A stretch of DNA of 55,627 bases from an uncultured Limosilactobacillus sp. (GTDB taxonomy: Bacteria > Bacillota > Bacilli > Lactobacillales > Lactobacillaceae): the NCBI RefSeq assembly GCF_934202235.1, contig NZ_CAKPXS010000004.1, forward strand, positions 1 to 55,627, in the 5' to 3' direction. The position numbers were made by a program, and so were the translations under genes. The notes under the pieces were generated by a model. The model made no database searches. It was not told the DNA's origin and saw only the letters and a program-made list of their open reading frames with translations. Below are positions 50,274-55,627 of the stretch, piece after piece. Positions within the stretch are counted from its first letter, which is position 1. Each line of letters begins with the position of its first letter.

Positions 50274-51140
50274 ATGAGAATTATTGTACCGGCTTCCAGT
50301 GCCAACCTGGGACCGGGGTTTGACTCCATTGGCGTCGCCGTTAACCGCTATTTGACGATGACCGTTGGTGAAGAAGTGGACCAGTGGCAAGTCGACCACG
50401 ACCTCCCGAATATCCCGCATGACGAAAGCAACATGATCGTCCAAGCGGCCATCAAAACTAGTCCGACCCCGCTCACCCCGCACCACTTGACGGTGGTTAG
50501 CAACATCCCCTTGTCACACGGGCTAGGAAGCTCTTCCAGTGCTAATGTGGCCGGGGTCGAACTGGCTAACCAGCTTAACCAGCTCAAGATGACTGATGAA
50601 CAGAAAGTCCAGGCGGCTGCGCGCTTGGAAGGGCACCCCGATAACGTCGCTCCGGCTATTATGGGCGGCATCGTGGTGGGAACCAGTGTTGGCGAACAGT
50701 TCTATGCCGTCAAGGCTCCTGAACCGCCATACGCCCTCCTGGCCTACGTTCCCCGCTATAACCTCGCCACTGCTGATTCCCGGGCGGCCCTCCCGGCAAC
50801 CATGCTTTATTCCCGGGCAACCCACGCCAGTGCTATTGCCAACACCCTGGTGGCCGCCCTCTTTAGCCGGGATTACCAGGTAGTCGGCAAGATGATGGAA
50901 GCCGACCAGTTCCATGAACCATACCGGTCACAATTAGTTCCCGAATTGCAGACTATCCGACAACTTGGCCACCGCTGTGGGTCCCTGGCCACCTACCTCA
51001 GCGGTGCCGGTCCAACGGTGATGACCCTCGTTCCACATAACGGTGACGACTTATTTAGCCGTACGCTAAGGCTGCACGGTTTAACTGCCCCTCTCTGGCA
51101 ACTAGCCATCGACGACCTTGGTGTCCGGGTGGAGGATTAA
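50274..51140 (+). CDS. thrB: Homoserine kinase
   Basis: A 288-residue GHMP kinase that phosphorylates homoserine. The family glycine-rich motif is PLSHGLGSSSSANVAG, with PASSANLGPGFDS at the N-terminus and a YLSGAGPTVM motif near the C-terminus. Of two adjacent ATG codons (50271, 50274), the second is preferred because GGAGG is 8 bases upstream and the family begins M-R/K-I. It is cotranscribed with hom, and the CmpB-like gene follows after 3 bases. Confidence 0.93.
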   Translation: MRIIVPASSANLGPGFDSIGVAVNRYLTMTVGEEVDQWQVDHDLPNIPHDESNMIVQAAIKTSPTPLTPHHLTVVSNIPLSHGLGSSSSANVAGVELANQLNQLKMTDEQKVQAAARLEGHPDNVAPAIMGGIVVGTSVGEQFYAVKAPEPPYALLAYVPRYNLATADSRAALPATMLYSRATHASAIANTLVAALFSRDYQVVGKMMEADQFHEPYRSQLVPELQTIRQLGHRCGSLATYLSGAGPTVMTLVPHNGDDLFSRTLRLHGLTAPLWQLAIDDLGVRVED

Positions 51141-51143
51141 CAA

Positions 51144-51908
51144 ATGCGATTTACGATTGACGACGTCATTTTAATGTTTTTTTGCTATTCGTTCATCGGC
51201 TGGCTCTGGGAAACCATCTACTGTTCCATTAGGCAGCGGGCTCTCCAGTACCGGGGTTTTTTGATTGGCCCCTACTGCCCCGTTTACGGTTTTGCCATCG
51301 TCACCATCATCCTCTGTACGGATGACTTTGGTAAAAACCTGCTGGTGCTCTTTATCGTCGGCAGTATTGTCGCCACTATTTTCGAGTTTTTCGCCAGTCT
51401 GCTGCTGGAAAAGGCGTTCCATATGAAACTGTGGGATTATTCCAACCACTGGGGGAACTTGCAGGGCAGAGTCGCTCCGGTTATTTCCCTGTTCTGGGGT
51501 GTGGGAACCGTGCTGCTTGTTCGCTATGTCCAACCAGCAGTCCTGAAGTTCATCAACTTTGTCGAGTTTGAAACCGCCCACTGGGCCGCCATCGGGGTGG
51601 CCCTCGTAATGAGTACCGATGCGGTCATTACCATTCTCAGTACCGCCCAGTTTAAAGCTCACGCCGCTATCTGGGAGCAGCGCATTCACGCAGAAAACCA
51701 ACGGTTGCACGTCCAGCTCCTTGACGCAATGGATCAGCACCGGTTCAACCAGGAGAAACGCCGGGCTCGCCTAGCGCAGTTGGTTCACCCAACCTGGAAC
51801 GAGCGACGGATGATGCACAACTACCCGGCACTGAAGCTGAAAGAAGCACCGCACTTATCGGCTCTTCGTCACCAGTTGCACCAGCATTGGCAGGATCAGC
51901 AAAAGTAA
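51144..51908 (+). CDS. CmpB-type putative ABC transporter permease (PF06541-like)
   Basis: A 254-residue protein with about five hydrophobic segments in the first 170 residues. The N-terminus contains FIGWLWETIYCSI and RGFLIGPYCPVYG, hallmark of the ABC_trans_CmpB family of unknown function, then a soluble His/Gln/Arg-rich tail (about 175-254). Its ATG follows thrB by 3 bases, with the Shine-Dalgarno GGAGG inside the end of thrB. No ATPase partner is nearby, so transport is unproven. Confidence 0.82.
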   Translation: MRFTIDDVILMFFCYSFIGWLWETIYCSIRQRALQYRGFLIGPYCPVYGFAIVTIILCTDDFGKNLLVLFIVGSIVATIFEFFASLLLEKAFHMKLWDYSNHWGNLQGRVAPVISLFWGVGTVLLVRYVQPAVLKFINFVEFETAHWAAIGVALVMSTDAVITILSTAQFKAHAAIWEQRIHAENQRLHVQLLDAMDQHRFNQEKRRARLAQLVHPTWNERRMMHNYPALKLKEAPHLSALRHQLHQHWQDQQK

Positions 51909-51998
51909 TCTCACAAGCTATTCTTACAAAAACGATTGAGTTATTTATAGGTTGAAAACCGGTTATCAACCGTCTTGCAACACCATAGTGCATAATTG

Positions 51999-52007
51999 TG
52001 CTATAAT
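51999..52007 (+). promoter_or_regulatory. Extended -10 promoter for the FMN reductase gene
   Basis: TGCTATAAT (51999-52007) is an extended -10. No matching -35 is visible at the usual distance. A GGTTGA-10-TCAACC hairpin (51951-51972) lies just upstream without a T-tract. Confidence 0.55.
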
Positions 52008-52051
52008 TATAAATGTAGCATGTGCAGATAACCTGGGAGGCCTTTATTATA

Positions 52052-52576
52052 ATGAAATTTTTGGTAATTACCGGAAGTGCCCATCAGCCAGGTGCTTCCA
52101 CACAGCTTGCAGAAAAGTTAGCCGCTGGTGCCAAAGAAGCAGGGAACACTGTTGAAATGTTCGACGCTGGTCTCCACCCGGTTTCACCACTAGCCTTTGA
52201 TGCTGATAACCATCTTTTACCAGGCGATTCACGTGTCGAAGGCTTGCTAGATCAGATGGTGAGCGCCGATATTCTGGCCTTTGCTACTCCCATGCATTAC
52301 TTTGGTATGTCTGCCCAGTTAAAAGCTGTCGTCGATCACATGGCTGAACGTGATCAAGAACTCCACGGCGATAAGCAGGCCATCCTATTGGCCACGTCCA
52401 ACGGGGATGACTTTGACCCGCTGAAGTCCGAATTCAAGGCGATTGTTGACCACATGGAGTGGACTTATGCCGGGCAAGTGCTGGCCGCACGCACTAGTGC
52501 CGACCACTTACGCTTTTACCCCCAAATGGCCTTTGAGCTGGGGAAGAGCTTTGACGCTTCGACCGCCTCTGCTTAA
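52052..52576 (+). CDS. NAD(P)H-dependent FMN reductase-like flavodoxin-fold protein
   Basis: A 174-residue protein of the NADPH-dependent FMN reductase group. The phosphate loop is TGSAHQPGASTQLAEKL (7-23). ATPMHYFGMSAQLKAVVDHM (about 78-97) is the family motif (P-x-Y-x-x-x-x-[ST]-x-x-L-K). It could reduce flavins, azo compounds or quinones. The ATG at 52052 has GGGAGG 11 bases upstream; the frame runs 30 bases earlier but without a start signal. It is separate from the downstream importer, which has its own promoter. Confidence 0.83.
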   Translation: MKFLVITGSAHQPGASTQLAEKLAAGAKEAGNTVEMFDAGLHPVSPLAFDADNHLLPGDSRVEGLLDQMVSADILAFATPMHYFGMSAQLKAVVDHMAERDQELHGDKQAILLATSNGDDFDPLKSEFKAIVDHMEWTYAGQVLAARTSADHLRFYPQMAFELGKSFDASTASA

Positions 52577-52604
52577 CGTTTAATGAGAATTTTTTAATAT
52601 TTTG

Positions 52605-52633
52605 TTGACAGTTGTTGGTCTTGTCGGTATACT
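52605..52633 (+). promoter_or_regulatory. Near-consensus promoter of the trpXYZ-like operon
   Basis: TTGACA (52605-52610) and TATACT (52628-52633) are separated by exactly 17 bases. Transcription would start near 52640, about 25 bases before the leader peptide start, and some 255 bases before trpX. Confidence 0.85.
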
Positions 52634-52664
52634 TACAGACAAATCAACGAAGGGAGTGTCAACC

Positions 52665-52721
52665 TTGAGCAAAAACTTTATCCAACAATTACAGATGATT
52701 CGTCGTTGGCAAAGCCAGTAG
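52665..52721 (+). CDS. 18-residue leader peptide with a Trp codon near the stop
   Basis: TTG at 52665 follows AGGGAG by 8 bases. The product is MSKNFIQQLQMIRRWQSQ, ending with TAG. The single Trp (position 15, TGG at 52707-52709) lies three codons before the stop; five of the 18 residues are Gln. Placement between a strong promoter and competing hairpins, ahead of a Trp-type importer, makes a ribosome-stalling leader the best reading. Arg-Arg-Trp or Gln may also matter. Translation is inferred, not shown. Confidence 0.6.
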   Translation: MSKNFIQQLQMIRRWQSQ

Positions 52722-52867
52722 CTCGGGTTGGCTCCGGTTGCGGAATCAGCCTGAGATTTTCGGGTTAATTCCGTGCTGGCATCCAACTAATAATTAATTA
52801 GTGCCCGCATGTGAAGTATCACCATTGCGGGCGTCCTAAAAAGGGTCCGCATTGCGGACCCTTTTTT
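52705..52867 (+). promoter_or_regulatory. Putative transcription attenuator of the trpXYZ-like operon
   Basis: Elements in order: TTGGC-AAA-GCCAG (52706-52718), which contains the TGG Trp codon; a long-range pairing GTTGG/CCAAC plus GCCAG/CTGGC joining 52705-52718 to 52776-52787, enclosing a CGGAAT/ATTCCG hairpin (52741-52773); a GCCCGCA/TGCGGGC hairpin (52803-52832) with an inner GTGA/TCAC; and the terminator. TGCGGGC (52826-52832) can instead pair with GTCCGCA (52845-52851), which would block the terminator. No T-box core (AGGGUGGNACCGCG) is visible. Confidence 0.55.
52838..52867 (+). terminator. Strong intrinsic terminator in front of trpX
   Basis: AAGGGTCCGC and GCGGACCCTT form a perfect 10-bp stem, extended by A-T pairs, with a 3-base loop and six T. 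It ends 30 bases before the trpX start codon, so read-through must be regulated or incomplete for the operon to be expressed. Confidence 0.92.
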
Positions 52868-52896
52868 CTTTTACTAGCTACTGGGAGGAAACGCCA

Positions 52897-53886
52897 ATGA
52901 AACGAATGTATACCCTAATTGCCATCCTGCTTGCCTTCCTCGGCGTCGCTTTCTTTCAAGAAAGTCATGAAACCGTCAGGAGCAAGCACCCCACCGTGGG
53001 CATTCTACAGTTAATGCACCACCCGTCACTCGATCAGATCCACCACGGCTTCATTGCCGGACTGGCAGATGAAGGCTTCCACGAGGGGAAGAACCTAACA
53101 ATCGACTACCAAAACGCCCAGGGCGACCAAAGCACGCTGAAGACGATGGCCAATAAATTAGTCAACGAACACGATAATGCCATCTTCGCCATCACCACCC
53201 CGGCCGCCCAGTCAGTTGCCAACTCCACTACCAAGATTCCGTTAATTCTCGGCGCTGTCACCAACCCGCAGGGCGCCGGCCTGGTGAAGAACAACCACCA
53301 CCCCGGCGGCAACATTACCGGGGTCTCCGACCAGGCACCGGTCGCCCAGCAGTTAGCACTGGTCAAAGAATTCCTGCCCCACGCCAAGAGCATCGGGATC
53401 ATCTACACTTCCAGCGACAGTTCGGCATCGACTGAACACGCACTCTTCGTCAAGGAAGCCAAGCGCCAGCACGTCAACTTGAAGTCGTACACGATTGCCA
53501 ACAGCAACGACCTCAACCAGGTTTCCCAAACCGCCCTCAATAGTAACGACGCCCTGATTGTCCCGACTGACAATACGATTGCCGGAGCCATGCAGACGCT
53601 GGTCAAGAACGCTAACGCGGCCAACAAGCCAGTCTTTCCGGCAGTGGCCCAGATGGTCAAGCAAGGTGGCGTTGCCACTTACAGCATTAACCAGTACGAC
53701 CTGGGAGTACGCGGCGGGCGGATGACCGGGAAAATCCTGAAGGGTGAAAATCCCGGGAAGATGCCCATTGAGTTTTCCCGCCACGGGGAACCCGTCTTAA
53801 ACCTCAAACAAGCTCACAAACTAGGATTAACCATCCCCAAACACTTTGAACACGAAGCAGCAACGAAAGGGCAGGTGTTTAAATAA
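52897..53886 (+). CDS. trpX: ABC transporter substrate-binding protein (PF04392, TrpX-like)
   Basis: A 329-residue extracellular binding protein. The N-terminal hydrophobic segment (about 5-21) has no lipobox Cys, so membrane anchoring by an uncleaved signal is likely. The PF04392 fold is recognisable: TVGILQLMHHPSLD, IPLILGAVTNPQGAGLV, PAVAQMVKQGGVATYSINQYDLG and GRMTGKILKGENPGKMP. Homologues are assigned to tryptophan (or aromatic amino acid) uptake mainly from their regulatory sites, so the substrate is an inference. GGGAGG lies 8 bases before the ATG. It is the first structural gene of a three-gene operon. Confidence 0.85.
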   Translation: MKRMYTLIAILLAFLGVAFFQESHETVRSKHPTVGILQLMHHPSLDQIHHGFIAGLADEGFHEGKNLTIDYQNAQGDQSTLKTMANKLVNEHDNAIFAITTPAAQSVANSTTKIPLILGAVTNPQGAGLVKNNHHPGGNITGVSDQAPVAQQLALVKEFLPHAKSIGIIYTSSDSSASTEHALFVKEAKRQHVNLKSYTIANSNDLNQVSQTALNSNDALIVPTDNTIAGAMQTLVKNANAANKPVFPAVAQMVKQGGVATYSINQYDLGVRGGRMTGKILKGENPGKMPIEFSRHGEPVLNLKQAHKLGLTIPKHFEHEAATKGQVFK

Positions 53887-54782
53887 TGAACTTAATTACT
53901 TCTTCAATCGGGCAAGGATTATTATGGGCCCTGCTCGGTATTGGTCTTTACCTGACCTTCCGCATCCTCAACTTCGCCGATATGACGGTTGAAGGGACTT
54001 TCCCCCTGGGGGCGGCCGTGGCGGTCACCGCCATCACTCACGGCATCTCCCCATTGGCCGCCACCATCTTGGCAGCCCTTGCCGGGATGGTGGCCGGGCT
54101 GATTACCGGCTTACTATGTACCAAGGCAAAAATTGATAGTCTGCTGGCGGGGATTTTAACCATGACGGCCGCTTATTCCGTCAACCTCCGGATCATGGGG
54201 AAGTCCAACATCTCACTACTAGGCAAGAAAACATTGCTGACGCCCCTCCGTGAGCTGCCACAGTACTTTGACAGCGTCCTGCTCGGCATCATCGTGATTA
54301 CCCTCGTCACCGCCGGCCTGGTTTTCTTCTTGCAAACTGACTTTGGGCAGGCCTTTATTGCTACCGGTGATAATCCGGTCATGGCCAAGTCACTGGGGAT
54401 CAAGACAGACTCAATGGTCATTATCGGCCTAATGGTCTCCAACGCCTTGGTCGGCCTCTGTGGCGCATTAATTGCCCAGAGCAACGGCTATGCCGACCTG
54501 AACATGGGGATCGGGACGATCGTGATTGCCCTGGCCTCGATTATCATCGGCGAAGTGGCTTTTGGCGAATTAACCCTCAACCAGCGGCTAGTGGCCGTGA
54601 CCCTTGGTAGTATCATCTACCGGTTAATCCTACTGGCCGTTCTCCAGCTCGGCTTCTCGACCAACGACTTGAACCTGATTTCGTCAGTCGTCCTGGCACT
54701 CTGCATGATGCTGCCACGGCTCAATAACGTTTTACACATCAAAGAACCGTTTACCAAAGGGGGTCTCAGCCATGACAACTAA
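53886..54782 (+). CDS. trpY: ABC transporter permease (TrpY-like)
   Basis: A 298-residue polytopic membrane protein of the branched-chain/ribose-type permease family (BPD_transp_2) with about 8-9 hydrophobic segments. FRILNFADMTVEGTFPLGAAVAV, LLAGILTMTAAYSVNLRIMGKSN and the cytoplasmic FGQAFIATGDNPVMAKSLGIKTD coupling loop are typical. The start codon overlaps the trpX stop by one base, so translation is coupled. Confidence 0.87.
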   Translation: MNLITSSIGQGLLWALLGIGLYLTFRILNFADMTVEGTFPLGAAVAVTAITHGISPLAATILAALAGMVAGLITGLLCTKAKIDSLLAGILTMTAAYSVNLRIMGKSNISLLGKKTLLTPLRELPQYFDSVLLGIIVITLVTAGLVFFLQTDFGQAFIATGDNPVMAKSLGIKTDSMVIIGLMVSNALVGLCGALIAQSNGYADLNMGIGTIVIALASIIIGEVAFGELTLNQRLVAVTLGSIIYRLILLAVLQLGFSTNDLNLISSVVLALCMMLPRLNNVLHIKEPFTKGGLSHDN

Positions 54783-55545
54783 TTCTGAACCAATGCTGCA
54801 ATTAAAGGATGTTTCCACGGTGGTCAACGCTGGTACTCCCAACGCCACTACCATCCTCAAGCACATCAACTTAACGATTAACGACGGCGACTTCATTTCC
54901 ATCATCGGGACTAACGGTGCCGGCAAGTCGACCCTCTTCAACGTGATTTCCGGTAATCTGCCGGTCGCAAGCGGCCAACTCTTCCACCAGGGCGCTGACA
55001 TCACAACGATGAGCGTCGAACAGCGGACTAGCTTCCTCAGCCGGGTCTTCCAGGATCCCAAGATGGGCACCGCCCCGCGGATGACCGTTGCCGAAAACCT
55101 GCTCTTGGCCGCCAAGCGGGGCGAAAAACGTCACCTCATCCCCCGCCGCCTGAAACAACGGTTGCCAGAATTCAAGCGGCTCGCCGCCTCGATGAATAAT
55201 GGTCTTGAACAACGTCTCAACACTGCCACCGGGAACCTCTCTGGCGGTCAACGGCAGGCCCTCAGTTTCCTAATGGCAACAATTAGGCGGCCAGATATTC
55301 TACTGCTGGATGAACACACGGCGGCGCTCGACCCGCATACCAGCCAGTCATTGCTCCATGCGACCAACCAGCGAATCACCGAGGACCACTTAACAGCGCT
55401 GATGATTACCCACCGGATGGAAGACGCCCTCAAGTATGGCAACCGCCTACTGGTCCTAAAGGCCGGCCAGATAGTCGCCGACTTTACAGGGGAGGAAAAA
55501 CAACAACTGACGCTCGACCAACTTTATGAATTTTTTGAAGACTAA
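54772..55545 (+). CDS. trpZ: ABC transporter ATP-binding protein (TrpZ-like)
   Basis: A 257-residue cytoplasmic ATPase. Walker A is GTNGAGKST (46-54), the signature is LSGGQRQAL, and Walker B is ILLLDEHTAALDP, followed by the H-loop in MITHRME. The residue after the Walker B glutamate is His rather than Pro, as is common in this group. The gene overlaps the permease by 11 bases. It is the last gene of the operon and is followed by a hairpin at 55581-55625. Confidence 0.9.
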   Translation: MTTNSEPMLQLKDVSTVVNAGTPNATTILKHINLTINDGDFISIIGTNGAGKSTLFNVISGNLPVASGQLFHQGADITTMSVEQRTSFLSRVFQDPKMGTAPRMTVAENLLLAAKRGEKRHLIPRRLKQRLPEFKRLAASMNNGLEQRLNTATGNLSGGQRQALSFLMATIRRPDILLLDEHTAALDPHTSQSLLHATNQRITEDHLTALMITHRMEDALKYGNRLLVLKAGQIVADFTGEEKQQLTLDQLYEFFED

Positions 55546-55580
55546 CAAATAAGGGGCTGTGACATAAGTACCTCATAAAG

Positions 55581-55625
55581 AATGGAGCTCGATGAAATCT
55601 TCGGATTTCATTGAGCTCCATTTTC
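55581..55625 (+). terminator. Long perfect-type hairpin at the right edge
   Basis: AATGGAGCTC-ATGAAATC and GATTTCAT-GAGCTCCATT pair over about 18 bp (one G-T pair) around TTCG, followed by TTTT. It follows GGGGCTGTGACATAAGT (55554-55570). It ends the importer operon and may be part of a repeated palindromic element whose other end lies outside the window. Confidence 0.75.
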
Positions 55626-55627
55626 CT

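Noticed and set aside
52640..52860. Trp T-box riboswitch before trpX
   Set aside because: No AGGGUGGNACCGCG core, no clear stem I with AG bulge. The region has a leader ORF instead. A covariance search would settle it.

Overview
The window looks like a chromosomal segment of a heterofermentative lactic acid bacterium, most likely Limosilactobacillus (fermentum/oris/antri/mucosae side of the genus). The base composition is near 50% GC by eye. The housekeeping proteins (GuaA, CoaA, LtaS, HflX, PepX, proline iminopeptidase, Hom/ThrB/ThrC) read as lactobacillar, and there are YSIRK-type and KxYKxGKxW-like exported adhesins with Mub-type repeats and LPQTG anchors. The species is an inference and was not tested.

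Layout. Positions 1-95 are the tail of an IS3-family insertion sequence that abuts nnrE. Positions 127-6984 hold a mixed set: NAD(P)HX epimerase, two NAD(P)-linked reductase-type proteins, a multicopper oxidase, a membrane-anchored matrixin-like protease, exonuclease III and a ClC transporter. Positions 7226-22924 form an adhesin island of three cell-wall-anchored proteins (641, 1811 and 2633 residues) that fills more than a quarter of the window. Positions 23177-30327 carry guaA, coaA, an LTA synthase and HelD on the minus strand. Positions 30523-36612 hold a phosphatase, HflX, a D-2-hydroxyacid dehydrogenase with a TetR regulator, two lineage-type envelope proteins and a Nudix/guanylate-kinase-like pair. 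Positions 36717-43693 are about amino acids and peptides: two APC permeases, PepX, proline iminopeptidase and a class-I glutamine-amidotransferase-like hydrolase coupled to one permease. Positions 43888-47188 are an ABC-F/DHH/HAD operon. Positions 47376-51140 hold threonine biosynthesis (thrC divergent from hom-thrB). Positions 52605-55545 carry a TrpXYZ-type ABC importer.

The most interesting item is the leader of the TrpXYZ-type operon (52605-52870). A near-consensus promoter is followed by an 18-codon leader ORF with a Trp codon three codons before its stop. After it come mutually exclusive hairpins and a strong intrinsic terminator directly before trpX. This has the architecture of classical ribosome-stalling attenuation, whereas this transporter family is generally linked to T-box control; no T-box core motif is visible here. 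Other candidates are repeated TTAGTG motifs just upstream of the ltaS promoter, a 19-bp palindrome between tetR and the D-hydroxyacid dehydrogenase, and an A-A-B-A-B modular repeat array with a 531-bp near-identical tandem copy in the second adhesin.

Several genes are given with starts shorter than the longest reading frame because ribosome-binding sites and family N-termini point there (nnrE, the SDR-like gene, exoA, the giant adhesin, guaA, coaA, helD, tetR, Nudix, pip, the C26 hydrolase, hom, thrB, the FMN reductase, trpX). No tRNA, rRNA, CRISPR array or prophage was seen. All functional calls are from reading sequence motifs; no database search was run.
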